Source of the DNA: Marinobacter vulgaris
GTDB lineage: Bacteria > Pseudomonadota > Gammaproteobacteria > Pseudomonadales > Oleiphilaceae
NCBI RefSeq assembly: GCF_003344045.1
Contig: NZ_QFWX01000003.1
Coordinates: 558,001-622,000 of the forward strand
Length of the DNA: 64,000 nt
Direction: 5' to 3'
A program made the position numbers and the translations under genes. Shown piece after piece: positions 50,216 through 59,225 of this stretch. Within the stretch, counting starts at the first letter, position 1. Every line of letters starts with the position of its first letter. A model generated the notes under the pieces. The model was not told the DNA's origin. It saw nothing but the letters and a program-made list of their open reading frames with translations, and searched no databases.

Positions 50216-50566
50216 TTACATGGTGTGGGTGGGCCGGTCAGAGCTCAATGAGCCCGCCAGATAGGATTCGATCTTGGTGCGCGCGGTTTCGTCGTCGCCG
50301 TTGAACTGCACGCCAATACCGGCCGCGCGATTACCCTGGGCGCCTTTGGGGGTAATCCAGATAACCTTGCCGGCGACCGGAATCTTCTCCGGTTCATCCA
50401 TCAGGTTCAGCAGCAGGAAAACCTCGTCCCCGAGCTGATACTGCTTCTGTGTGGGTATAAACAGACCCCCCTGACGGATATAGGGCATATAGGCCGCATA
50501 GAGTACGGCCTTGTCCTTGATGGTCAGGGTAAGAATGCCACTGCGCGCGCCAAAACCGGGCCCCAT
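50216..50566 (-). CDS. pilZ: Type IV pilus assembly protein PilZ
   Basis: A 116-residue PilZ that is very close to the Pseudomonas founder protein: GILTLTIKDKAVLYAAYMP, LGDEVFLLLNLMDEPEKIPVAGKVIWITPKGAQGNRAAGIGVQF. It lacks the RxxxR loop, as do true PilZ proteins, so it is not expected to bind cyclic-di-GMP; in Pseudomonas and Xanthomonas it works with FimX and PilB in pilus extension. The ATG (MGPGFGAR) has AGG eight bases upstream and is preferred over a GTG three codons earlier. It lies 115 bases after holB. Confidence 0.95.
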   Translation of the reverse strand: MGPGFGARSGILTLTIKDKAVLYAAYMPYIRQGGLFIPTQKQYQLGDEVFLLLNLMDEPEKIPVAGKVIWITPKGAQGNRAAGIGVQFNGDDETARTKIESYLAGSLSSDRPTHTM

Positions 50567-50681
50567 AGTAAACACCTATCTCTTTTTTTGATGACCGGAG
50601 TCTGAAACTCCTGATATTCCGCAATCATAGCAGTAGTTATTCAAAACTGCCCTACCCGACTAGCCAGTCCCCACAAGCCAA

Positions 50682-51707
50682 TCAGCCCGCTGCTGGGCGG
50701 CGCACAGGCATCAGTTTTTGCCATGCCATCAGGAGCCGTCCCGTCTCCAGCTCAGGATTCACATTGTAGACACCCGCGGAACGGGATTCATGGATTGCAT
50801 CCAGGATTTCATGGGCACGCCATGGCGGGTTATGGCTGGCAAGGAACCGCAGCATTTCTGCGGCGTCGCCGTCCCTTGGATCACTGCCAGCACCAATTCG
50901 GGCCAGATCCCCCGCCCATCCTTCAAACAGCCACAGGGCACTTTCAAGGCCCATCGCTTTGAAGGGCTTTGCGGCTTCGGCAACAGAAAGCTGGCCTTTC
51001 ATGAAACGACGGAAGTTCTCAAGCGCTTCATCGCGAACCCTGATGAAATCACCGGTGGCGTACTCAAGAGCCAGGCGTGGCGCGTTGGCGGCAAGCCCAA
51101 GCGCCTTTTCACAGTGTGCCGGCGTGGGCCGGCTGCCCTCATCCAGCTCTTCCACTGCCCCTGCAAGCCAATGGGCCGCCTGATCTCTGCCAGGGGTCGC
51201 GATCAGCAAACTCTGGCAGCGTGAGCGAATGGTTGGCAGCACCGGCCGCCCACTTTCCTGCAGCAACACCAGTGTGACATCGTCCGCCGGCTCCTCCAGC
51301 GTCTTCAGCAGAGCGTTGGCCGAATTGATGTTGAGCTGATCAGCCCGGTCAATAATGGCCACCTTGCGCGCTGCCACCTGAGGGGACCCGACGGCGAACG
51401 CCGACAGGGCGCGAATCTGGTCGATCTTTATCATTCGGGATTTTTCCGGGGCGTACACACGGATATCCGGATGAGTGCCGGCAGCGACCAGTTCGCACTG
51501 TTTGCAACGGCCACAGGGAGCACCCTCCGCCCTGTCCGGCCGATCACAGACAAGCAGCCCGGCCAGAGCGTTGGCAAACAGCCGCTTGCCGACACCGTGC
51601 TCACCGGTTACCAGCAGTGCATGAGGCAGTCGGCCTCCCGTCATCCGCTGCATCAGCCTATCCCAGCTATCCCGCAGCCAGGCCATTGTTGCTATGGATG
51701 TGTTCAC
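50682..51707 (-). CDS. holB: DNA polymerase III delta-prime subunit
   Basis: A 341-residue clamp-loader subunit. It has a P-loop-like VTGEHGVGKRLFANALAG (about residues 32-49), a zinc module CDRPDRAEGAPCGRCKQC with four Cys, and the SRC arginine-finger motif in TIRSRCQSLLI. The start overlaps the tgpA stop by four bases (ATGA). In Pseudomonas holB usually follows tmk; here it follows tgpA. Confidence 0.95.
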   Translation of the reverse strand: MNTSIATMAWLRDSWDRLMQRMTGGRLPHALLVTGEHGVGKRLFANALAGLLVCDRPDRAEGAPCGRCKQCELVAAGTHPDIRVYAPEKSRMIKIDQIRALSAFAVGSPQVAARKVAIIDRADQLNINSANALLKTLEEPADDVTLVLLQESGRPVLPTIRSRCQSLLIATPGRDQAAHWLAGAVEELDEGSRPTPAHCEKALGLAANAPRLALEYATGDFIRVRDEALENFRRFMKGQLSVAEAAKPFKAMGLESALWLFEGWAGDLARIGAGSDPRDGDAAEMLRFLASHNPPWRAHEILDAIHESRSAGVYNVNPELETGRLLMAWQKLMPVRRPAAG

Positions 51708-53818
51708 TCGTTCACCTTCAATGGTTGCCCCTGCGAGACGCCCGAGGGTTGGCGGTCAACCTCTGATTGCCGGTCAGTCTGTCGTTTCATCGTGGACAGC
51801 AGCCGTTTCATTCTGGCCAGTTCGCCGCGGCTTTCGGTTCCGGAATCCCCGCCATAGTAATGTTTGTTGACCAGGCGGGCAAAACTGGTTGCCGAGGCCG
51901 CCGCCGCGGGTTTGGCCCGGCCGAGCCTTGATGCCAGCTGTGACGGCGTTTCACCATGTCGAACGGGCACCCCTGCACGGTCACACAGGCGATACCAGCG
52001 GTTAACAGTGCGGCTGAACGGATCGCGGCTTTCGACACGCCGGTACTGCCACGCCGTGATCAGGCCAGCCAGCAGCAAACCGGCGCCCAGAATACCGGCC
52101 GTGATATAGCCCAATTCCCTCAGGCCGATGCCGCCGGGCAGCCGCGACATCAGGTCCATCTGGGACTGTCCCTGGTAGCCCACCACCCAGCGTTGCCAGT
52201 GGTAGTTCATCAGATCCAGCTGCAACGACGCCCACTGCAGCACGGCCATATCACCGTAGCGTTGGGGGGAGGTCCAATCGTTCTCCAGGAAGGACCCCTC
52301 GTCCGCCATGGCATCCCTCAGGCCGGACTCGATTCTATCAGGCGCAATCGCAGCGGTTGGATCCATGCGTACCCAGCCCTGGCCGGGCAGCCAGGCTTCC
52401 ACCCAGGCGTGGGCGTCATACTGGCGAATGATCAGGTACTCGTCATCGGCACCGGAATCACCACCCTGGTAGCCCACCACCACCCGGGCGGGTATACCGG
52501 CGGCGCGAAGCACAAAGGTGGCGGCGCCGGCATAATGGGCACAAAACCCGCGTTTTTCATCGAACAGCAGGGCGTCGATGCCGTCATCCGGCATGGCCGG
52601 TGGGCGCAGGGTGTAGAAATACTCCTGCTGACGGAACCTGTCTAGCAAGTGCTGAACAACGGCTCCGGGCTCTTGATACTGCCCGGCGAGATCCTCTGCA
52701 AAGGCCCGGGCTCTGGGATTGCCGGTACGGGGTAGCTGGAGATACCGCCGCGGGTCGTCAAGCATGGCACTGAACCGGTCACGCTGGTCTGATTCAGTGA
52801 GTGCCATCCGGTATCGGACCGGGCTGTCTGCCGGGCGGTTAAAACGGAACAGCCCCTGTTCGGCGCGCTTTACGTTATCGGAAACGGCTTCGGATCCCTC
52901 AAGGGCGAACGCCCAGGTCTGATTGGTGGGCTCCATCAGCACGTCATACTGGTTAGGCTCAAGCTCGCCCACGCCGCCATCGACGGCAACCCGCCCGGGC
53001 CTGCGGAGCTGATTGCCGGCGCCCTGTTGCCAGGTGTCACCCTCAAGCCGGTCGAGAATCAGCCCCCGCCAATAGCGATCCCGGTAAGCAGGCGCCTGGC
53101 CCCCGAACGTTACCCGGAACGCCCGTTCACTGCTCTGGGCCAGGCTGGAGATATCGCCGGGGGTCATGGAATCACTGATACCGGTCCGCGCCTCACCGGA
53201 TACCAGGGGCACACTCCACAACGGCGCCATGCGGGGAAAGAACACGAACAGCAACACCACAATCGGCAGGGTTTTCACCAGCATCATTCCCAGCCGCCGC
53301 CAGCCGGATTTCATGGCGCCGGGGATGTCCGGGGCGTTCACAATCTGCAATCCCACAAGCAACAGCGCAACGCCGGCCAGGTTGATCACCGCCCAGTGTA
53401 TTTCCTGATGAAACAGGAAATTGACCGTGGCCAGATACACCAGAATGAAAAACAGCACATAGAAATCCCGAACCGAGCGGGTCTCCAGCCATTTCAGGCC
53501 CACCGCCAGCACAAAAAAGGACGACGCTGTCTCTACCGTGAAGCGCCCCTGGACCGTGGCAATATAAATGGCCACCAGCAACAGCATTATTCCGCTTCGA
53601 AGCCACTTACCGGGTAATCTCAGGCGCCCCGATTGGGCCAGCCAGCGCCAGCCCGCCAAAGCCGCACAGCTGGCGATGAGCCAGACCGGCAACCGGTCCC
53701 ACTGTGGCAACAGTAACAGGGCAAAGCTGGCGACCAGCCACACCAGTGCTCTACCCGATACCAGCTCGATGCGGTCGGAGGCACCCACGGAGAGACTGCG
53801 GGCTCGCAACCGTTTCAT
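51704..53818 (-). CDS. tgpA: TgpA-type membrane transglutaminase-like protein
   Basis: A 704-residue inner-membrane protein with a DUF3488 N-terminal domain of about six TM helices (residues 25-215), a periplasmic transglutaminase-like domain, another TM helix (about 565-590) and a C-terminal DUF4129-like tail. The catalytic triad is visible: Cys in KRGFCAHYAGAATFVL (about residue 421), His in YDAHAWVEAW and Asp in MDPTAA. TgpA is essential in Pseudomonas aeruginosa; its substrate is unsettled. It overlaps the DUF58 gene by one base (TAATG). Confidence 0.93.
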   Translation of the reverse strand: MKRLRARSLSVGASDRIELVSGRALVWLVASFALLLLPQWDRLPVWLIASCAALAGWRWLAQSGRLRLPGKWLRSGIMLLLVAIYIATVQGRFTVETASSFFVLAVGLKWLETRSVRDFYVLFFILVYLATVNFLFHQEIHWAVINLAGVALLLVGLQIVNAPDIPGAMKSGWRRLGMMLVKTLPIVVLLFVFFPRMAPLWSVPLVSGEARTGISDSMTPGDISSLAQSSERAFRVTFGGQAPAYRDRYWRGLILDRLEGDTWQQGAGNQLRRPGRVAVDGGVGELEPNQYDVLMEPTNQTWAFALEGSEAVSDNVKRAEQGLFRFNRPADSPVRYRMALTESDQRDRFSAMLDDPRRYLQLPRTGNPRARAFAEDLAGQYQEPGAVVQHLLDRFRQQEYFYTLRPPAMPDDGIDALLFDEKRGFCAHYAGAATFVLRAAGIPARVVVGYQGGDSGADDEYLIIRQYDAHAWVEAWLPGQGWVRMDPTAAIAPDRIESGLRDAMADEGSFLENDWTSPQRYGDMAVLQWASLQLDLMNYHWQRWVVGYQGQSQMDLMSRLPGGIGLRELGYITAGILGAGLLLAGLITAWQYRRVESRDPFSRTVNRWYRLCDRAGVPVRHGETPSQLASRLGRAKPAAAASATSFARLVNKHYYGGDSGTESRGELARMKRLLSTMKRQTDRQSEVDRQPSGVSQGQPLKVNE

Positions 53819-54855
53819 TATAGCGTGCCCTCCCCGCTGGCGTGGGACGTCAATCCTGCGCCTTCACCGGCCCGGGTACCGAAAGCTAATGACTCCCCGC
53901 CCCGGGGCTGTTCAAGGCCGAAAACAGCCAGCGCCTTCAGGCAACGGCTGGTGTGTGCTGCCCCGGTTTCAGGCTCAATCACCTGCCCAGGCAGGTTCAA
54001 CCCGAAACGGCCGTTGCTCCGCGAACGCTCCAGCACCTGATGCGCCAGATAGCCCAGACGCAATTCCCGGTCAACGCCTACAAAGGCGTCGTAATCCAGC
54101 CAGTGAGGGCTGCCCTGCTCGCCTTCCCAGTCCGTTATGACCATTTCTCCGGTGCGCGCGAAGCGTTTCCACTGCACTCGCTGGCTCATATCGCCTTCCC
54201 GCCAGGGCCGAATGTCCGCGTGATCGTTACCGTCAAGCGAGCGGGATGTCGACTGTTCCTCACCGTCCTGGACGGTATTGGCCATCTCCGGCGCCGACAG
54301 CGGCCTGGGATAGACAATGCCGGCGGTAACAGGCCGCAACCAGGACCATGCCCTGAACAGCCCGAACGGGAAGCGGGTTTCCACCAGAATCCGATCTGGC
54401 TGCAGGTAACCCCGCTGATGTGACGGAACCGACAGAGTCAGGTCCTCCTGCTGGCCGGAGGGTATGTGCTGCTGGTTGAGAACCTCGTCATCGCAGGCAA
54501 GAGACAGGGCAAGGGTATCGTGGCGCGGTGAGACGGCTCGCAGACGAAACGCGATAGGGTCACCGGCAAAGCCTTCTCCGGCCTGGATCAGAGCAAGCTC
54601 AAGCCCGGACAGGTTACGGTGGGTCTGGTGCATGGCCGCCACCACAACCGCACCCAGGAGAAAGGTGAGAAGGTAGATCAGGCTGTTCTGATAGTTGATG
54701 CCGGTGATCAGCATGATCAGCAACAGGACGCCGAATACAACACCCGCACCCGTAGGCAGAATGAAAATATTGCGCTGCCCGAAGGACCGCTGGTCAGATC
54801 TGGGAATCCGCCGATTCACCCAGCGCTGCCAGCGGTCGCGGATTAACTTCACCAT
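53818..54855 (-). CDS. DUF58-domain membrane protein
   Basis: A 345-residue protein with two N-terminal TM helices (about residues 28-70) and a DUF58 domain. The family signature is DIRPWREGDMSQRVQWKRFARTG (about residues 213-235). DUF58 proteins commonly accompany a MoxR-type AAA+ ATPase and TgpA. Here it is the first gene of the run, directly behind the divergent pabB spacer, and no MoxR gene is present in the window. Confidence 0.9.
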   Translation of the reverse strand: MVKLIRDRWQRWVNRRIPRSDQRSFGQRNIFILPTGAGVVFGVLLLIMLITGINYQNSLIYLLTFLLGAVVVAAMHQTHRNLSGLELALIQAGEGFAGDPIAFRLRAVSPRHDTLALSLACDDEVLNQQHIPSGQQEDLTLSVPSHQRGYLQPDRILVETRFPFGLFRAWSWLRPVTAGIVYPRPLSAPEMANTVQDGEEQSTSRSLDGNDHADIRPWREGDMSQRVQWKRFARTGEMVITDWEGEQGSPHWLDYDAFVGVDRELRLGYLAHQVLERSRSNGRFGLNLPGQVIEPETGAAHTSRCLKALAVFGLEQPRGGESLAFGTRAGEGAGLTSHASGEGTL

Positions 54856-55000
54856 AAATGCCCTGTTACAAAATCGGTTTCACCAGAGCCCAACTATAAA
54901 CATGTTGGCAGCCTTTTATAGGTCAAAACTGTAAATACTCGGATTCTGATCACCTTTACCTTAAAATACGGTGACTTGTCCCACAGGTTATGGCGAACCC

Positions 55001-55033
55001 ATGCAAGATTCCGGTAAGTATGTAACATCGTGA
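55001..55033 (+). other. Micro-ORF overlapping the pabB start
   Basis: A 10-codon frame (MQDSGKYVTS) ends in TGA that overlaps the pabB GTG as GTGA. pabB has no clear ribosome site of its own, so re-initiation from this micro-ORF is possible. It is not clear that the micro-ORF is translated; its own ribosome site is weak. Confidence 0.3.
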
Positions 55034-56334
55034 GAATATTAAGAGCGCAAGACGCGGCCCGCCTCGTTTCACAGATCAACGGCCGTCATGGGTTTATCGA
55101 TTACACCGATACCAGTACGCAGCATCGTATTGTTACCGCCTTTCCCGTAAAGAGTTGGCAGGTGCCCCGGGATGAGCCTGCGTTCTCGGAGCTCGCGATT
55201 GAGATTGAAAGAGCCTGGGATAAATATGCCCACCGGGAACACCAGCCCACAGCCGGCGGCATTATGGGCACTCTGTTTTATGAATCAGGCAATCTCACAG
55301 TGCCTGGCTTTTGCGGCCGCCTAAGAACCGACACCGGGGACTTCGGTTACATCGGCCTCTACCTCTGGCAACTGACGTTTGATACCTCGGGCAAAGAACC
55401 TCCCCGACTGGATTTTCACCGCGATTGCGACAGCCAGACGCGAGAACGCATAGCCGCGCTCATTGATCAGGCCCCGGATTACGCGTCGCCTTTTTCAATA
55501 AGCAGGAGCTTTACCGCCGACCAATCCGCGGAGCATTACCGGAACGGCGTCTCCGAGGTACTGCGCTACATCTACGCTGGCGACTGCTACCAGGTCAACC
55601 TGTCCAACAAATACGTCGGCAGCTACCAAGGCTCGCCCTATTGCGCGTTTCAGGCTCTTTGCGACGCAGTCCCCGTGCCCTACGCCGCGTATGTCAACGC
55701 CGGACCCTACCAGGTGCTCAGCATTTCGCCGGAATTATTTCTCAGCATTGAACAGGGCCGAAAGGTCGTCAGCAAACCCATAAAAGGCACCCGACCCCGG
55801 GATTTAACGTCCCCGGAAAACGATCAAAGCATTGCAGACTCGCTGGCCGCTGCAGAAAAAGACCGCGCCGAAAACCTGATGATCGTGGATCTGATCCGCA
55901 ACGACCTGTCGAAATTCTGCGAGCCTTTTTCTGTTTCGGTGCCGCAACTGTTCAGCATCGAAAGCTACGAGAATGTTCATCAACTGGTCAGTACCGTTGA
56001 AGGCAGGCTGCGGCCGGATTGCACGCCGTTCCGGGCCTTTCTCTCGGCGTTCCCGGGCGGTTCGATAACCGGTGCCCCCAAACGGCGGGCGATGGAAATC
56101 ATCGACAGTCTGGAGCAGCACAGTCGGGGGCCCTACTGTGGATCGGTATTCCGCTGGGATTTCTCCAACAACCTGGAAAGCAACATCGCTATCCGTACCC
56201 TGATGACAGATTCAGTGGGGCAGATTCACTGCTGGGCGGGATGCGGCATCGTCGCGGATTCAGACCCGGATGATGAGTACCGGGAGTCAGTGGACAAGGT
56301 TCAGAAACTGATGCACGTGCTGGAGGCTCTCTAG
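55030..56334 (+). CDS. pabB: Aminodeoxychorismate synthase component I
   Basis: A 434-residue chorismate-utilising enzyme that makes 4-amino-4-deoxychorismate for folate. The motif KPIKGTRPRD has the Lys that marks PabB rather than TrpE, and DLIRNDL and SAFPGGSITGAPKRRAMEII are the catalytic-core signatures. The GTG start is forced by an in-frame TAA five codons upstream. Synteny pabB-thrH-cysH-cysB matches Pseudomonas. Confidence 0.93.
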   Translation: MRILRAQDAARLVSQINGRHGFIDYTDTSTQHRIVTAFPVKSWQVPRDEPAFSELAIEIERAWDKYAHREHQPTAGGIMGTLFYESGNLTVPGFCGRLRTDTGDFGYIGLYLWQLTFDTSGKEPPRLDFHRDCDSQTRERIAALIDQAPDYASPFSISRSFTADQSAEHYRNGVSEVLRYIYAGDCYQVNLSNKYVGSYQGSPYCAFQALCDAVPVPYAAYVNAGPYQVLSISPELFLSIEQGRKVVSKPIKGTRPRDLTSPENDQSIADSLAAAEKDRAENLMIVDLIRNDLSKFCEPFSVSVPQLFSIESYENVHQLVSTVEGRLRPDCTPFRAFLSAFPGGSITGAPKRRAMEIIDSLEQHSRGPYCGSVFRWDFSNNLESNIAIRTLMTDSVGQIHCWAGCGIVADSDPDDEYRESVDKVQKLMHVLEAL

Positions 56335-56360
56335 CCGGCACCGGCAGCAGAGCAGGAACA

Positions 56361-56384
56361 CCGGGGAGGCAGCCGCCACCCCGG
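56361..56384. other. Hairpin between convergent pabB and thrH
   Basis: CCGGGG and CCCCGG, then GGC and GCC inside an A/A mismatch, pair around AGCC. It lies between the two stop codons and could end both transcripts, but no T-tract follows on either side. Confidence 0.45.
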
Positions 56385-56398
56385 AATAGTCACGGCAC

Positions 56399-57010
56399 TC
56401 AGCTGTGTATCTTGCTGGCCTTCAGGAACTCGGCTTTCAATTCTTCAAAGGTATGCACGGCTGGAAACTGGGGAAATTCCTCAATCACGTTCTGCGGCGC
56501 ATGAAACAGAATGCCCGCTTCCGCCTGGCCCAGCATGGTGGTGTCGTTGTAGGAGTCACCTGCTGCAATCACCCGGTAATTCAGCAGCTGGAAGGCACGG
56601 ACCGACTGGCGCTTGGGATCCCTCTGGCGCAGCAGGTAATCGGTGATCCTGCCCTCGTCGTTCACTTCCAGCTTGTGGCAGAGTAACGCCGGATAGCCCA
56701 GCTTTTTCATCAGCGGCATGGCAAATTCGTAGAAGGTGTCCGAGAGAATCACGACCTGGAAGCGTTCGCGCAGCCAGTTGAGGAACTCACTGGCACCGGG
56801 CAAGGGGTCGAGCTCGCCAATCACTTCCTGAATCTGGGGCAGGCCGTAACCGTGCTGATCCAGCAGCCTCAGGCGCTGCTGCATCAAAACGTCGTAACCG
56901 GGGATGTCACGGGTGGTCGCCTTGAGCTCCTCAATGCCGGTTTTTTCCGCAAACGCGATCCAGATTTCCGGGATCAGTACTCCTTCAAGGTCAAGGCACG
57001 CGAGTTCCAC
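56399..57010 (-). CDS. thrH: Phosphoserine phosphatase / homoserine phosphotransferase ThrH
   Basis: A 203-residue HAD-superfamily enzyme. Motif I is ACLDLEGVLIPE, with Glu in the place usual for ThrH after the nucleophile Asp; motif II is VVILSDTF and motif III/IV AAGDSYNDTTML. In Pseudomonas ThrH dephosphorylates phosphoserine and can transfer phosphate to homoserine. It is divergent from cysH. Confidence 0.93.
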   Translation of the reverse strand: MELACLDLEGVLIPEIWIAFAEKTGIEELKATTRDIPGYDVLMQQRLRLLDQHGYGLPQIQEVIGELDPLPGASEFLNWLRERFQVVILSDTFYEFAMPLMKKLGYPALLCHKLEVNDEGRITDYLLRQRDPKRQSVRAFQLLNYRVIAAGDSYNDTTMLGQAEAGILFHAPQNVIEEFPQFPAVHTFEELKAEFLKASKIHS

Positions 57011-57171
57011 AATGGTCTCCTGATAAGTGAACGCTGGTCAGTCCGGCGGTTCGATTGCCACCGGGGATTGGAATCAGGCGGTATGATATGAAAAAGACGG
57101 GCTGAATGCATCGTGGATCTGCGCGGCTATAACGATATATTCCGGCATTCCTTCAGACCAGAGCCTGTTAA

Positions 57172-57185
57172 TGATAGATTTATCA
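57172..57185. promoter_or_regulatory. Perfect dyad TGATA-GATT-TATCA upstream of cysH
   Basis: A 14-base inverted repeat 29 bases before the cysH start, in the thrH-cysH divergent spacer. Its position fits an operator, but it is not an FNR box (the half-site spacing differs), and I cannot link it to CysB. Confidence 0.3.
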
Positions 57186-57213
57186 CACATTTACACCCCA
57201 GGTAATGCGTTCA

Positions 57214-57936
57214 ATGACGGATATTTCAAAGCTACAGACGGAGCTTGAGGGCCAGAGCCCCAGAGCCATCCTCAAGGCCGCGCTGGCGAAGTACGATAAC
57301 ATCGCGATCTCCTTCAGCGGCGCGGAAGACGTCGCCCTGATCGAGCTCGCCCACAAAATGACCGACAGGCTTCAGGTTTTCACCCTGGACACTGCGCGCA
57401 TGCACCCGGAAACCTATGAGTTTATCGAGAGGGTCCGCAAGCATTACGGTATCGACATCGAGGTGATGTTTCCGGATGCCTCTGAAGTGCAGGACCTGGT
57501 CAACCGCAAGGGCATGTTCAGTTTTTACGAGGATGGCCACGCCGAGTGCTGCGGTATTCGCAAGGTAAACCCGCTACGCAGAAAGCTATCCACCGTGGAT
57601 GCCTGGATTACCGGCCAGCGCAAGGACCAGAGCCCGGGCACCCGCAATGATGTACCCGTGGTACAGATCGACGACGCCTTCTCCACAGATGACCGGCAAC
57701 TGGTAAAGTTCAACCCACTGGCGAACTGGAGCTCAAAAGACGTCTGGGATTATATCCGCATGACCGAGGCACCCTACAACAAGCTGCACGAAAAAGGCTT
57801 TGTCAGCATCGGTTGTGAGCCCTGCACCCGCGCCATCCTGCCTGGGCAGCACGAGCGCGAAGGCCGTTGGTGGTGGGAAGAAGCCACCCAGAAAGAGTGT
57901 GGCCTGCACGCCGGCAACCTGATCGCCCGCGAATAA
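57214..57936 (+). CDS. cysH: Assimilatory adenylyl-sulfate (APS/PAPS) reductase
   Basis: A 240-residue CysH that reduces activated sulfate to sulfite. It has the PP-loop-like [14 protein letters not shown] (about residues 32-45), [13 protein letters not shown], the C-terminal catalytic Cys in KECGLH, and the CysCys...Cys-x2-Cys set (ECCGIRKV and GCEPCTRAI) that holds a [4Fe-4S] cluster in APS-type reductases. So it probably acts on APS, as in Pseudomonas, rather than PAPS. The second of two close ATGs is preferred because AGG is too near the first. Confidence 0.94.
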   Translation: MTDISKLQTELEGQSPRAILKAALAKYDNIAISFSGAEDVALIELAHKMTDRLQVFTLDTARMHPETYEFIERVRKHYGIDIEVMFPDASEVQDLVNRKGMFSFYEDGHAECCGIRKVNPLRRKLSTVDAWITGQRKDQSPGTRNDVPVVQIDDAFSTDDRQLVKFNPLANWSSKDVWDYIRMTEAPYNKLHEKGFVSIGCEPCTRAILPGQHEREGRWWWEEATQKECGLHAGNLIARE

Positions 57937-57956
57937 CTCCCGCCTTCTTTAAGAGC

Positions 57957-57986
57957 CCGGGCCACTCTCTCTTTACCTGGGCCCGG
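57957..57986. other. Hairpin between convergent cysH and cysB
   Basis: CCGGGCC and GGCCCGG pair around a 16-base loop between the two stop codons. No T-tract follows; it may be a weak two-way terminator. Confidence 0.45.
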
Positions 57987-58003
57987 ATTACCCATATCAA
58001 GTA

Positions 58004-58981
<978 letters not shown>

Positions 58982-59225
58982 CTACCCTGTCGCTCCCCAT
59001 AAGGCCCGGTCAAAGCCGGGACATGTATATGCTGATGTTATTATTGGAAGAATACGCATAAAAACATGATTTTTCATTCTTATTTAGTATACAACCCCTG
59101 TGCACCCAAGTTTAGTCCAAAAAAACCAGAACGCCGCATGGCGACGATTCAGCTTGCCGCCAGATGACTCCGAGATACTGCAAATCCCCGCACAATGACA
59201 GGAAGGCCGCGAGAACACGGGCTTT
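58982..59225 (-). promoter_or_regulatory. cysB upstream region, AT-rich
   Basis: The 244 bases between dinG and cysB include an AT-rich stretch (about 59035-59095) with ATAAG and ATTCTTCC pieces of the kind seen in CysB sites, and a TTGTAT/TATACT overlap, but no clear -35/-10 pair. It probably holds the cysB promoter; autoregulation is an inference. Nothing else is seen in it. Confidence 0.35.

Noticed and set aside
50216..50566. Cyclic-di-GMP binding by the pilus PilZ protein
   Set aside because: The RxxxR loop is missing, as in the Pseudomonas founder protein, which is known not to bind the nucleotide.
57172..57185. FNR/Anr box upstream of cysH
   Set aside because: The half-sites TGAT and ATCA are six bases apart instead of four, so it does not match the TTGAT-N4-ATCAA consensus.
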